A stretch of 64,000 nucleotides of DNA from Algoriphagus alkaliphilus (GCF_900103735.1 NZ_FMXE01000024.1:1-64000), one strand, 5' to 3'; counted from the stretch's first letter, positions 27,865 through 37,993 are shown. The notes: generated by a model not told the origin, from the letters alone. Numbers and translations: made by a program.

Positions 27865-29370
27865 TCAACTCAATAATAAAGTTAGGTTTCGGTGGGTTGA
27901 GTTTTGCCCAATGTATCCGTAGCCATTGGTCGTTCGGGCAGAGGCAACGATAATAAAACTGTATGCACAGGACTGGGGAGGCCTCCAATTGCCTGATGCA
28001 GGAATTGTTTTTCCACTGAAGCCCATCCAATGCCCAAGGGCAGGAGTGTAATTTTCACTGTAAATCCCCACTGCCAGACCTGCACCATAGGTAGCATAGA
28101 AGTTTGCTGCCAGAAGATTTCCTTCCGGATCATTCGCAGTGATTTTGAATTTCAGTCCGTCAGGTGCTGCTCCTATTGTCTCTATCGCACAGGCAGACAC
28201 CTCGTTGGCACCATGCTTAATGCTGTCTATATTGACCGCAGGCACGTGATTGTCTATAAATAAGCCGATGGTCTGATTATCCACTGCCACATCCAATGGT
28301 CCTACCCTTTTATAGAATATCACCTTGATCTGATACAATCCGGGCAATAGTGCCGAAGTTGGAAACTGGATCAGCAAATCATCGATTGAATAGTCGATAC
28401 TTGGATTTGCCAACTCATAAAACCCAAGTGAGGAAGCCGCAAAGGATTCCAAGGCATAGGTGCTTCCCGTCCACCGGTAGTTGGACCAATTGGAAATCAA
28501 CTTTTGAGCACTTCCTCCGGGAGGGGTAATCTCCACTTTATACTTTTTGATCCCGTCATTCCAAAGTTGCTGGGTTTTCATCCGGTTTCCTATCAAGTTT
28601 AAAGTGCCTCCAAAGGCTGCATTTTGAACAGCGATAAAATATCCGGGATCAGTAGTCGCCCTGCCTGTGGTGTCGATTTTTGTTGTCGGAATCAGCCCCA
28701 CACTGCCGATCAAAGGCCCTAACAGTGAAGGGGAAATAACCGGTTTTCTTGAAAATACCAATTGCCTCAATTTGGTAAAATCCTTGTAAAAGTCTCCCGG
28801 AAAATCGGTGGTAAAGGCAGGATTGGATGACCTTACCCGAAATCCGAAATACGTAAAGGGGGTACTTAGCGGCCATGAAAGTGCCACATTGATTTCCTGA
28901 AGGTCAATTTTGAATTTCCAGATCCTGTGGGAAGCAGAGGAATTCTCGCTTGAACCAAACTCCTGCCTCACTTCACTAAGCGAAGGATCAGGCAATAAGG
29001 CCGTCCAAGTACCCGGCCCCAGGTAATATTGCCTCCCTAGCTTATTGGGTTGACCGGGATAGAGCCCATAGTTCACATCCTGGTTTGCGGTAATGGCCCG
29101 GTCCCGGTTTTTGTCAAAACTGAGCCAGAAATAGTCGTTGGTTCCGGTGTCATTTCCTAAGTCATCAACGACATCCAATGCGAGATATAAGAATTTCGCA
29201 TCATTTTTTGCAAGGACGAATCCTCTGGAAAACTTAAGACTTCCTGCATCTTCCCAGCCACCTGCGCTCAGCGGGGTATTGATGTCTATTGGAGTCTGGG
29301 CCCATTCGCTTTTGAAAGGTGCAGCGAATAAAAGGGGCGTTGTAATGGAAAGGCTTCTGATTTTAGCCAT
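27865..29370 (-). CDS. Hypothetical protein with N-terminal CBM9-like domain
   Basis: Protein of 501 residues from the ATG at 29370; a longer start exists 45 bp upstream. No convincing signal peptide, though residues 5-20 are mildly hydrophobic. Residues about 25-180 look like a CBM9/DOMON-type beta-sandwich (GGWEDAGSLKFSRGFVLAKNDAKFLYLALDVVDD ... NDYFWLSFDKNRDRAIT), which often binds sugars or heme. The rest appears as Ig-like beta segments (KVEITPPGGSAQKLISNWSNYRW; LPGLYQIKVIFYKRVG). A late DNHVPAVNIDSI segment and two near-terminal cysteines are present. No enzyme motif is visible; the gene stands alone with its own terminator. Confidence 0.7.
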   Translation of the reverse strand: MAKIRSLSITTPLLFAAPFKSEWAQTPIDINTPLSAGGWEDAGSLKFSRGFVLAKNDAKFLYLALDVVDDLGNDTGTNDYFWLSFDKNRDRAITANQDVNYGLYPGQPNKLGRQYYLGPGTWTALLPDPSLSEVRQEFGSSENSSASHRIWKFKIDLQEINVALSWPLSTPFTYFGFRVRSSNPAFTTDFPGDFYKDFTKLRQLVFSRKPVISPSLLGPLIGSVGLIPTTKIDTTGRATTDPGYFIAVQNAAFGGTLNLIGNRMKTQQLWNDGIKKYKVEITPPGGSAQKLISNWSNYRWTGSTYALESFAASSLGFYELANPSIDYSIDDLLIQFPTSALLPGLYQIKVIFYKRVGPLDVAVDNQTIGLFIDNHVPAVNIDSIKHGANEVSACAIETIGAAPDGLKFKITANDPEGNLLAANFYATYGAGLAVGIYSENYTPALGHWMGFSGKTIPASGNWRPPQSCAYSFIIVASARTTNGYGYIGQNSTHRNLTLLLS

Positions 29371-29584
29371 AACATTTTGGATTAAGAAAAGTGAGAAACA
29401 TAAAATACGCTCCACCCAAAAAAACGGAGCTTAGACTTGAAACTTCAATCCCGGTTAGAATTTAAAAGCTAAACTTTTCGGGAACCTAAGAACATTAGCA
29501 CGAAACTAATTCGCAAATAATTGCCTGTCAACATGTTGCCTAAAAGTAAGGATTAAAAAAGATAAAAAGCTACTGAAATCAAAG

Positions 29585-29619
29585 AAAAATCCACTGACAT
29601 TATTTATCAGTGGATTTTT
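29585..29619. terminator. Intrinsic terminator of fumarylacetoacetase gene
   Basis: AAAAATCCACTGA (29585-29597) pairs with TCAGTGGATTTTT (29607-29619), a 13-bp perfect stem with a 9-nt loop and A/T tails on both sides. It lies 20 bp after the stop at 29640 and can act in both directions. Confidence 0.88.
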
Positions 29620-29639
29620 ATAATTTTTCAAAGAGAAAC

Positions 29640-30914
29640 TTACTTCACCGGCAAAATCTGCCCGGTCACTTCACCAAATCCTACACGGATTCCATCTTTT
29701 TCCGCAAAGCCTTTCATAATCACCGTATCACCATCTTCGATAAACCTTCGCTCCTCCCCGTCTTCAAGTTTTACAGGTTGGGTTCCTTTCCAGCTTAGCT
29801 CAAGCATTGAACCGAAGGAATCGGCGGTAGGACCTGAAATTGTACCCGAGGCCATCATGTCCCCCACGTTGATATTGCATCCATTGGAGGTGTGATGTGC
29901 AAGTTGCTGCGCCACATTCCAATACATGTGTCTGAAATTTGAAGTGCAAATTCTAGAAGGCTTTTTACCTTCTGGCTGAATCAGGACCTCAAGATTGATA
30001 TCGAAGCTGTGTTTTTTTTCACTTTTCAGGTATGGCAACACTTCTGGTTCTTGAACCGGACCGGCTAACTTAAATGGCTCCAGCGCCTCTATGGTCACTA
30101 CCCATGCAGAGATCGAAGAACCAAAGCTTTTCCCCAGAAATGGGCCCAAAGGCACATATTCCCATGCCTGAATGTCCCGGGCCGACCAGTCATTGAACAG
30201 CACAAAACCAAAAATGTATTCCTCTGCCTCCTCTGTGGATATCGAATCTCCCAACTTGGTCTGCTTGCCTGTGATGAAAGCCAATTCAAGCTCAAAATCC
30301 AGCCTCTTACTCGGCCCAAATGCCGGAACATCCATATCCGGGTCTTTGAATTGACCTTTTGGACGATGGATTGGCGTACCTGAAACCACAATGGAGGAAG
30401 CCCGGCCATGATAACCTACAGGAAGGTGTCTCCAGTTTGGCAACAGGGCATTTTCAGGATCGCGGAACATTTTACCCACATTGGTGGCATGTTCGATACT
30501 GCTGTAAAAATCCGTGTAATCACCGATTTTCACCGGAAGGAGCATTTCTGCCTCTTTTCTGGTGACCATTACTTTTCCACGTGCTGAGTGATCACGGAGC
30601 TCACCATTGTCAGCCAGAAGCAAACTTTGCACCCGTTCACGGATTTTTTTTGTCTGAACTTTGCCCAATGCAATCAGCTCATTGAGCGAATCTTTGATGA
30701 AAATACCTTCCGGCAAAAACATATTTGCAAAAAAACCTTCCTGATCCAACACACTCAGGTCGACAATCTTATCTCCAATGGCGATCCCAATTCTGGAACT
30801 GAGCTTTTTATTCTTGAAAACACCAAAGGGTAGATTATAAATCGAGAAATCGGAATTTTTAGGTACTTCCACCCAAGTACTCAGGATGGGAATGGGGCTG
30901 TCGCTCATGTTCAA
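29640..30914 (-). CDS. fahA: Fumarylacetoacetase
   Basis: Cytoplasmic enzyme of 424 residues that cleaves 4-fumarylacetoacetate to fumarate and acetoacetate in the last step of tyrosine and homogentisate degradation. The N-terminal SH3-like domain (about 10-120) is followed by the FAH fold: DYTDFYSSIEHATNVGKMFR, YHGRASSIVVSGTPIHRPKGQ, FELELAF, DWSARDIQAWEYVPLGPFLGKSF and the late ASGTISGP. Length and motifs match the bacterial and animal enzyme. Other tyrosine-degradation genes (hmgA, hppD) are not in the window. A second ATG two codons in is an equally possible start. Confidence 0.96.
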   Translation of the reverse strand: MNMSDSPIPILSTWVEVPKNSDFSIYNLPFGVFKNKKLSSRIGIAIGDKIVDLSVLDQEGFFANMFLPEGIFIKDSLNELIALGKVQTKKIRERVQSLLLADNGELRDHSARGKVMVTRKEAEMLLPVKIGDYTDFYSSIEHATNVGKMFRDPENALLPNWRHLPVGYHGRASSIVVSGTPIHRPKGQFKDPDMDVPAFGPSKRLDFELELAFITGKQTKLGDSISTEEAEEYIFGFVLFNDWSARDIQAWEYVPLGPFLGKSFGSSISAWVVTIEALEPFKLAGPVQEPEVLPYLKSEKKHSFDINLEVLIQPEGKKPSRICTSNFRHMYWNVAQQLAHHTSNGCNINVGDMMASGTISGPTADSFGSMLELSWKGTQPVKLEDGEERRFIEDGDTVIMKGFAEKDGIRVGFGEVTGQILPVK

Positions 30915-31322
30915 AAATTAGTAGGGGTGCAAATTTAACCCGATTGTGGGAAATGAAAAATCGAATTGCCAAATGGTTTTTAAAATCTCATTTTCCGAAT
31001 TGCAGGTGGAACAGATGACCGGTGTCCGATGTCCGATGACCGATGCATGAGAAACAGAGGGCTGTAAGTGGTGATGAGTAAGCGGTAAGTCAGATTAACG
31101 CTTAAATCCGGAATCTTTGCGCCCTCTGCCGGAGCGACAGCGACTCAGTTAAATCCGGTGAGGAGGAATGAATCCCAGTCATTTTCCTTTTTGACACTTT
31201 GCTGTCTCTGCGGTCTCTACAGTTAAAAAAAGAAGCAAGTTGCGGCAGGCCAAAACCTTTCGTAAAAAACAAGCACCAAACTAAGTCAGACTTCTTATCT
31301 TGAAATTCTAAATCCAACCCAA
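30915..31322. other. Gene-free stretch with iterated words
   Basis: No credible gene in about 400 bp. At 31015-31046 the word GATGACC / GTCCGAT is iterated (GGTGTCCGATGTCCGATGAC). From about 31107 to 31225 there are pieces such as CTTTGCGCCCTCTGC and CTTTGCTGTCTCTGCGGT that resemble words in the 13.3-13.9 kb tandem repeat. It contains the promoter region of the hydrolase at 31323. Confidence 0.5.
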
Positions 31323-33206
31323 ATGAAGACATATTTTAAAATCTTACTCGCTGTATTTCTTTTGGCGACCTCTCCAAAAGCATTCTCGCAGGAAAAACCA
31401 ATTCTGGTTCAGCTTGAAGAAGTTGCCATTGTCGACCAAAAAGTCATGATGCCCATGCGCGATGGGATAAGACTGGCCACAGACATCTATCGTCCGAAAG
31501 GCGATGGCAAGTACCCCATTGTCTTTTCCCGCACGCCCTACAACTTCAACACTTGGGGAGACGGTGAAATGAATACCCGCACCATGCAATCTGCTCTGGA
31601 ATGGGTCAAAAAAGGCTACGCCTATGTCGTCCAAAACGAACGTGGCCGTTATTTTTCCGAAGGAGACTGGGATATCTTGGGGGTCCCCCTGACCGATGGC
31701 AACGACGCCTTTGACTGGATGGCCAAGCAATCCTGGAGTAATGGAAAAATAGGCCTTTTGGGCTGCTCCTCCACTGCCGAGTGGCAAATGGCGGTCGCTT
31801 CCCTGGATCATCCGGCTTTGGGAGCGTTGGTTCCTCAGGCTTATGGAGCTGGCGTGGGCAAAGTCGGGGACTTCTGGGAGCAGGGTAACTGGTATCGCGG
31901 TGGTGCCGGACAGATGCTTTTCACGAATTGGTTGTACAGTGTACAGCACGATCCAATGGCTCCTCGATTAGCCAAGGGGATTGAGCAGAAAGATTTGTTG
32001 AGATTGCAGCGCTTCTATGATATGTCTCCTGAATATCCTAGAATCGACTCTAAGGCTGCCTTGAGCCACCTGCCGATTCAGGACATTATTAGAAATCAAA
32101 AAGGCCCGATGGGGATCTACGAAGAAATGATCACCCGAAAGCCCAACGATCCCAAATGGTTCAATGGAGGATTGTATCACGACAAAATGCCCTTTGACAA
32201 GCCAAGCTTTTGGTTTGTCTCCTGGTTTGACGTATCTGCAGGGCCAAACATCGCCTTGTTCAACCATGCACGGCAAAATGCGGTCTCGCAGCATGCCAGA
32301 GACAATCAATACTTAGTCATCGCTCCTGTGATGCATTGCTCGTTCACCCGAGCTACTGAAAATACCATGATCGGAGATCTTAATGTCGGTGACGCAAGAC
32401 TGAATTACGACGAGATCATTACGGCTTGGTTTGACCTTTGGCTGAAAGGTGAAAAATCTGATACCATGGAAAAAATGCCACGCGTCCAGTATTACACCAT
32501 GGGAAGCAACAAGTGGCAAACATCCGAGGTATGGCCTCCGGCCAATGCGGTCATGACTGATATGTTCCTTGACTCAAAAGGAAATGCAAATACGCTGAAC
32601 GGAGACGGTAAACTCACTGCCAAAAAGCCTAAAAAAGACAACCCCGATACCTTCAAATACGATCCGATGAATCCGGTGATGTCCTATGGAGGCAACGTAT
32701 GCTGTACCGGCAATGCCGTTGTGGGCGGTTCATTTGATCAGAGCGAGATGGAACTGCGAGACGATATTTTGGTCTATACTTCGGATGTCCTGGAGGAGGG
32801 AATCGAGGTCTCGGGCTTCATAGATGCCTACTTGTACCTTTCATCCGATGCGAAAGACACCGATGTCACCATCAAGCTGATCGATGTCTATCCTGATGGA
32901 AAAGCTTACAATCTGGACGAAACCATCCAACGGGTACGCTATCGTGAAGGATATGATAAAGAAGTCTGGATGGAAAACGGAAAAGTTTATGAGGTCAAAA
33001 TGACACCCATGAGCACCTCTAACTACTTCGCTAAGGGTCACAAAATCCGCATCGAAATCAGCAGCTCCAATTTCCCACGCTTCGATCGCAATATGAATAC
33101 CGGCGGAAATACCTATGATGAAACCGAAGGTAAAGTCGCCACCAACTCGATTCATCATGGAGGAAAGAGCTTGAGTAGGATTGTACTGCCGATTATTAAG
33201 AAATAA
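31323..33206 (+). CDS. Secreted S15/CocE-type alpha/beta hydrolase
   Basis: Exported 627-residue enzyme of the X-Pro dipeptidyl-peptidase S15 / CocE-NonD / glutaryl-7-ACA acylase family. Signal peptide 1-22 (ending AFSQ); alpha/beta-hydrolase core about 35-390 with MRDGIRLATDIYRP and FSRTPYN; C-terminal jelly-roll about 410-620 (VSGFIDAYLYLSSDAKDTDVTIKLIDVYPDG, GHKIRIEISSSNFPRFDRN). The nucleophile elbow is GLLGCSSTAEWQ with Ser149; most relatives read G-x-S-Y-x-G here, so the neighbouring Cys148 and missing glycine are unusual. AFDWMAKQSWSNGKIG precedes it as expected. It hydrolyses amide or ester bonds; peptide or N-acyl substrates are plausible. It lies upstream of SusC/SusD but behind its own terminator. 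Confidence 0.9.
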   Translation: MKTYFKILLAVFLLATSPKAFSQEKPILVQLEEVAIVDQKVMMPMRDGIRLATDIYRPKGDGKYPIVFSRTPYNFNTWGDGEMNTRTMQSALEWVKKGYAYVVQNERGRYFSEGDWDILGVPLTDGNDAFDWMAKQSWSNGKIGLLGCSSTAEWQMAVASLDHPALGALVPQAYGAGVGKVGDFWEQGNWYRGGAGQMLFTNWLYSVQHDPMAPRLAKGIEQKDLLRLQRFYDMSPEYPRIDSKAALSHLPIQDIIRNQKGPMGIYEEMITRKPNDPKWFNGGLYHDKMPFDKPSFWFVSWFDVSAGPNIALFNHARQNAVSQHARDNQYLVIAPVMHCSFTRATENTMIGDLNVGDARLNYDEIITAWFDLWLKGEKSDTMEKMPRVQYYTMGSNKWQTSEVWPPANAVMTDMFLDSKGNANTLNGDGKLTAKKPKKDNPDTFKYDPMNPVMSYGGNVCCTGNAVVGGSFDQSEMELRDDILVYTSDVLEEGIEVSGFIDAYLYLSSDAKDTDVTIKLIDVYPDGKAYNLDETIQRVRYREGYDKEVWMENGKVYEVKMTPMSTSNYFAKGHKIRIEISSSNFPRFDRNMNTGGNTYDETEGKVATNSIHHGGKSLSRIVLPIIKK

Positions 33207-33225
33207 TTACTGGACACTCGGATCT

Positions 33226-33254
33226 AAAGACCGGCAGCGATGTCGGTCTTTTCT
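33226..33254 (+). terminator. Intrinsic terminator, same sequence type as at 37889
   Basis: AAAGACCGGCA - GCGA - TGTCGGTCTTTT: ten-pair stem with one G-T wobble, then T-rich. It ends the S15-type hydrolase and is near-identical to the hairpin after SusD. The rest of 33255-33497 is AT-rich leader with nothing else evident. Confidence 0.85.
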
Positions 33255-33497
33255 TAATCTCTTAAAATTATAAATTTAGATTTTTTGATTCCTACCGGGA
33301 ATTGAATTTCAAATCACAAAGCTTCAACTACTTCATCTATTATTCTCCATATTCAATCAATCTCTCTTGAAATGGTTTAAAAACAATTAATCAGGCCTAA
33401 ACTCCATTTATAATTTTTTAATCTACTTTTCGCAATGAAGCATGGCTCATTGAATTTTTTTTAAGAAATTAGTCCTAAACCAAATATTCTTTATCCT

Positions 33498-36476
33498 ATG
33501 TTCAAACTTTACAAAACAATCCTCACACTGGCTTTCCTTTGGGGGTCTGTAGGTTGGGCTTTTGCCCAATACACAGTCTCCGGAACAGTGGTTGACGAAC
33601 GGACTGGAGAAGCCTTGATTGGCTCCAGCATTTTGCTAAAAGGGACTACCACAGGTACGATCACTGACCTCGATGGTAGATTTTCGATCAACTTGCCGAC
33701 TAATGATCCGGCTACTTTGATTTTCTCTTCCATTGGTTTCCTTACTCAAAGTGTGGACGTAGCTCCAGGAGTAAGTATTCTTAATATTAGACTAAGGCAG
33801 GACGCTACCAACTTGGAAGAAGTAGTGGTGACAGGTCTCGCAACTTCGGTCAAAAGAAGTAACCTCGCCAACGCCGTTACATCCGTTTCTGCAAGGGACT
33901 TGACGGGAACCACTACTATTCAAACTACCGACGGTGCGCTGTACGGAAAAGTACCGGGAGCAACTATTCGCTCCAATGGCGGTGCACCCGGGGGTGGTAT
34001 TTCCATTCAACTGCGGGGAATTTCCAGCTTATCGGGAGCTTCCCAGCCCTTGATCATCGTAGATGGAGTCTACATCAGCAACGCTTCCCAACGATCAGGT
34101 CGGGCGACTGTCTCCGGTGCAGGTGGTAGCAACCAGGATGACAGCTCTAACCGTCTGGCAGACATCAACCCTGCTGACATCGAGACCATTGAAATCCTAA
34201 AAGGCCCTTCTGCTGCCGCAATTTATGGAACCCGTGCAAATGCCGGGGTTATCATCATCACCACAAAAAGAGGTCAGGAAGGAAAAACCACTGTTTCACT
34301 TTCACAGGATGTAGGCTTTGCCCAGCCACTCAGACTACTCGGAGTGGATAATTGGAATGAGGCTAAAATCAACTTCTTCTTCCCTGAATCCAGAAGACCA
34401 ATTGAACTGGAAAGATTCAGAGCGGCTCAATCCAGTGGGACCTTCATTGATTATGAAGATTATTTCTACAACAATCAGGCAACTTTGCTAAACACGCGAA
34501 TCAACGTGAGTGGAGGAACTGACAAGACCAAATTCTTCGTCTCAGGAAACATCACGGACGAAGATGGTACTGTGAAAAATACCGGCTTCAACCGCTACTC
34601 TATCCGTGCAAACATCGATCATAAGATCACAGACAGAATTAAGATCGGCGTATCTTCAAACTACATTCGATCAAATACTGACAGAGGCTTCACCGGAAAT
34701 CAGAATAATTCAGGTGCTTCTATAGGGTATTCAATTGCCTACGTTCCAAATTATTATGATTTGAGAAAAAAGGATGATGGAACTTATCCAGTCAATCCCT
34801 ATTTCTCAGAAAATCCCGTAGCTGTGACAGACCATGGAGTCAACAACACCTTGGTCAACCGGTTCATCCAAGCGTTCACATTGGACATCGATCTATTGAA
34901 GACTGAGAATAGCTTCCTAAAAGCTCAATTCTCGGGAGGTTTGGATTACTTGCAAAACACCTCTCTGGTCTATTTACCTGAATTTCTCCAGTTTCAAAGA
35001 GCACAGGCAAATCCCGGTGATGTATTCAAAGGAAAGCAGGAAAGCTTCAATACCAATTTTCAGGCTGCATTGGTTTACAACTGGAATCTAGGAAGCGTAA
35101 ACCTGAATTCATCCGCTGGTTTGGTGAGATTGGATTTTGCTGACAACGCACTCTTCAACAGAGGCAGAGGCTTGGTACCGGGTCAGCGGAACTTGCAACA
35201 GGCAGCAATTCAGGAAATCAATCAGGAATTCAATAGCAGAATTCAAGATGCAGGCATATTCCTACAGCAGGAAGCAAACTGGGAAGACAAAATCATCGGT
35301 ACTTTGGGTATTCGATGGGATAAGTCAACTTTGAATGGAGACCCACAACAATACTATGCGTTTCCACGGGCCTCAGTTGCCTTCAACATCGCAAACTTTG
35401 ACTTTTGGAATGTAGGGTTTATGAATCAATTGAAGCCAAGAATTGCCTATGGAGAGACTGCCGGTCCGGTAAATTTTGGTGCAACATTTACTCCTCTCGG
35501 AGGGACAAATATTGGCGGCCTGTTGGGTTCTGTAGTGAGTACTCAAATCGGAAACACCCTGATCTTACCCGAGACAGCTAAAGAACTTGAATTTGGGGTA
35601 GATGCTGGTTTCTTCAACAATAGACTTTCATTAGAGGCTACCTACTACATCAAATCAACTCAAAACAACATTCAAAACCTTAACCTCGCTCCCTCCACCG
35701 GTGTGAATACCACTCCAAGTAATGAGGCTGAATTGGAAAACAGAGGAATTGAATTGTCACTCTCGGGAACTCCGATCGAAACGGCCAATTTCCGTTGGTT
35801 TAGCCGGGTGATGTTTTGGAAAAATGAACTGTTGATGACTAGACTAGGAATCCCAACTTACATAGCGGGTGCTTTTGGAACAGGACTGGGAACCTTCCTC
35901 TATGCTGAAGGCTACTCTCCAACCACGATCGTTGGAGCACCAGCGGTTCCAGGTAATCCCGGAGGATTTACTTTTTGGGGTAACGCACAGACAAAATTCA
36001 ATATGTCATTTTTCAATAGTATCCGAATAATGAAGGGCCTTGAACTTTCCTTCTTGGTTGATTGGAAAAAAGGCGGGGACAACATCAACCTGACATCATT
36101 CCTTAATGATGGAGGGGGAACTACCAAAGGTTGGTTTGATGATGACAACGGAGATGGAATACCCAACGGGCGTCAGAGACCACCTGCACCTTTCAATAAT
36201 GCAGGACGATGGGTACAAGATGCAAGTTTTGTGAAAATAAGGGAAATCGGACTTTACTATACCCTTCCCAAAACCACAATTTCAGAATGGTTTGGTTCCT
36301 CAGTATCAAATATTCGTATGGGAACTTCAGTAAACAATGCTTTCCTTTTCACAAAGTATGAGGGTTATGACCCTGAAACATCCACTTTTGGGGCGCAAGC
36401 CATTGCCAACAACGTAGATATTGCGCCATATCCAACACCAAGAAGGATGTTTTTCCACTTAACTGTTGACTTCTAA
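33498..36476 (+). CDS. SusC/RagA-type TonB-linked outer-membrane transporter
   Basis: TonB-dependent outer-membrane importer of 992 residues. Signal peptide 1-23 (GWAFAQ); carboxypeptidase-D-like beta-sandwich about 25-105 (YTVSGTVVDERTGEALIGSSILLKGTTTGTITDLDGRFSI); TonB-box-like segment NLEEVVVTG (about 111-119); plug domain about 120-255 with IQLRGISSLSGASQPLIIVDGVYI and ETIEILKGPSAAAIYGTRANAGVIIITTKRG; 22-stranded barrel to the C-terminal FHLTVDF, ending in Phe as required for insertion. It pairs with the SusD-like lipoprotein 12 bp downstream; together they import an oligomer, sugar or peptide. No glycoside hydrolase, sensor or sigma/anti-sigma pair is adjacent, so the ligand is unknown. 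Confidence 0.96.
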   Translation: MFKLYKTILTLAFLWGSVGWAFAQYTVSGTVVDERTGEALIGSSILLKGTTTGTITDLDGRFSINLPTNDPATLIFSSIGFLTQSVDVAPGVSILNIRLRQDATNLEEVVVTGLATSVKRSNLANAVTSVSARDLTGTTTIQTTDGALYGKVPGATIRSNGGAPGGGISIQLRGISSLSGASQPLIIVDGVYISNASQRSGRATVSGAGGSNQDDSSNRLADINPADIETIEILKGPSAAAIYGTRANAGVIIITTKRGQEGKTTVSLSQDVGFAQPLRLLGVDNWNEAKINFFFPESRRPIELERFRAAQSSGTFIDYEDYFYNNQATLLNTRINVSGGTDKTKFFVSGNITDEDGTVKNTGFNRYSIRANIDHKITDRIKIGVSSNYIRSNTDRGFTGNQNNSGASIGYSIAYVPNYYDLRKKDDGTYPVNPYFSENPVAVTDHGVNNTLVNRFIQAFTLDIDLLKTENSFLKAQFSGGLDYLQNTSLVYLPEFLQFQRAQANPGDVFKGKQESFNTNFQAALVYNWNLGSVNLNSSAGLVRLDFADNALFNRGRGLVPGQRNLQQAAIQEINQEFNSRIQDAGIFLQQEANWEDKIIGTLGIRWDKSTLNGDPQQYYAFPRASVAFNIANFDFWNVGFMNQLKPRIAYGETAGPVNFGATFTPLGGTNIGGLLGSVVSTQIGNTLILPETAKELEFGVDAGFFNNRLSLEATYYIKSTQNNIQNLNLAPSTGVNTTPSNEAELENRGIELSLSGTPIETANFRWFSRVMFWKNELLMTRLGIPTYIAGAFGTGLGTFLYAEGYSPTTIVGAPAVPGNPGGFTFWGNAQTKFNMSFFNSIRIMKGLELSFLVDWKKGGDNINLTSFLNDGGGTTKGWFDDDNGDGIPNGRQRPPAPFNNAGRWVQDASFVKIREIGLYYTLPKTTISEWFGSSVSNIRMGTSVNNAFLFTKYEGYDPETSTFGAQAIANNVDIAPYPTPRRMFFHLTVDF

Positions 36477-36488
36477 ACCGGCTTAATC

Positions 36489-37868
36489 ATGAAAAATCTA
36501 AGAAACTATTTCGCTTCAGCCTTGATTACCGCCGCAGTTTTAACCAGCTGTAATCCGCTGCAACTTGACGAGGTAAAAGATCCCAATAACCCATCCGAAG
36601 CCTCTGTATCAATCAATGCCACACCTCAGCAAATCCAGTTTTTGATCACTGGACTGGAATCCAGACACAGAGGCTATGTAACCAACATTTCTCAGGCATG
36701 GAATACCTTCGGGCGAGAGATCTGGTTCCTCAATGCCTCCGATCCACGATTCCAAACCGATTGGTTAGGACAAAATGGACGTGTACCGGATCGAGCCTAT
36801 TTCGGGTTTGGCACCACAGGTGGGGGTTCATGGGCCCTGCCTTACCAAGCCATCAAGCAGGCGGACGTCTTGATTACTTCAGCTGCCAATACCTCTTTGA
36901 TTCCTGAAACTTCAAAAAGCGCTGTTCGCGGTTTTGCAAAAACGATCAAGGGCTATCAGTTTATGATTCCGGCCAATTTCGTCTATGAAAACGGAATCCG
37001 AATTGACGTGGCAAATCCGCTTAATCCGGGACCTTTCGTTCCCTACGAACAGGCTTTGGACGCAATCAAAGGCATATTGGATGAAGGGGATGCAGACTTG
37101 GTAGCTGCAGGCTCCGGCAACTTTCCTTTTGCTTTGACAAGAGGATTTAACGGATTTAACACCTATACGGGATTAAGACAGGTAAACCGTGCCATCACAG
37201 CCCGGCTCAATGCTTATCGCAAAGATTGGCAAGGGGTTTTGACAGCATTGAGTGCCTCCTTTATGGACTTGAACGGAGACCTGAACAGAGGGCCTTCACA
37301 CCCTTACGGAGCTTCACCGGATATTTTCAACCCTTTATTTTATTTGCCAAATGCGGCGATAAACACCATCATCGTGGTACATCCTTCGGTACTGAGAGAT
37401 ACCACGGCTGGTGATTTGCGGGTAAAATCCAAATTCTTCAGAAGAACTACCCCCGTAACTGTGACAACGGATGTAGGGGCTCTGGTAGGTACACATCAGG
37501 ATGCCAGATGGGCTACTAATATCACTTCCATTCCATTTATCAGAAATGAGGAATTGATTTTGCTAAAAGCCGAAGCCCATGCCAACTTAAATCAAGTTGC
37601 GCAAGCGGTGGAAGCCATCAATATTATCCGAAATGCCGCTAAAATTGGCCCTTACACTGGGGCAACTACACAGGCTGCCCTGATCAATGAGATTCTCTAT
37701 CAGAGAAGATATTCGCTATGGGCGGAGCCTTGGGGACATCGATGGATTGACACCAGAAGGTATGGCAGACAAAATGAGATCCCGACCAGCTTTGACGGCG
37801 GGACTATATTCAAACAATTCCCTCATCCACAAGCTGAATTGAACTGGGATCAATACAAAGGGAACTAA
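36489..37868 (+). CDS. SusD/RagB-type surface lipoprotein
   Basis: Lid subunit of the SusCD importer, 459 residues. Lipoprotein signal MKNLRNYFASALITAAVLTSC with lipid Cys21 and acidic residues shortly after. The helical TPR-like core and C-terminal SusD signature LINEILYQRRYSLWAEPWGHRWIDTRRYG (about 400-428) are clear. It is of the shorter SusD-like type common for non-starch substrates. It starts 12 bp after susC and is followed by a strong terminator, making a two-gene operon. Preceding S15-type hydrolase could act on the imported ligand, suggesting a peptide-like or N-acyl compound, but this is only inference from position. Confidence 0.95.
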   Translation: MKNLRNYFASALITAAVLTSCNPLQLDEVKDPNNPSEASVSINATPQQIQFLITGLESRHRGYVTNISQAWNTFGREIWFLNASDPRFQTDWLGQNGRVPDRAYFGFGTTGGGSWALPYQAIKQADVLITSAANTSLIPETSKSAVRGFAKTIKGYQFMIPANFVYENGIRIDVANPLNPGPFVPYEQALDAIKGILDEGDADLVAAGSGNFPFALTRGFNGFNTYTGLRQVNRAITARLNAYRKDWQGVLTALSASFMDLNGDLNRGPSHPYGASPDIFNPLFYLPNAAINTIIVVHPSVLRDTTAGDLRVKSKFFRRTTPVTVTTDVGALVGTHQDARWATNITSIPFIRNEELILLKAEAHANLNQVAQAVEAINIIRNAAKIGPYTGATTQAALINEILYQRRYSLWAEPWGHRWIDTRRYGRQNEIPTSFDGGTIFKQFPHPQAELNWDQYKGN

Positions 37869-37888
37869 TCCAGACTTATATTAAAACT

Positions 37889-37917
37889 AAAGACCGGCAA
37901 CAATGTCGGTCTTTTTT
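37889..37917 (+). terminator. Intrinsic terminator of the SusCD operon
   Basis: AAAGACCGGCA - ACAA - TGTCGGTCTTTTTT: same ten-pair stem as at 33226-33254 with two loop differences. It ends susD 21 bp after its stop. Confidence 0.88.
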
Positions 37918-37993
37918 CTTTCCACCCATTCCGATTCCATAAAGGCCTTTTGGCCTTTTTCCACTATTTTTGCACCTTCGACCCCCCCTGAGT

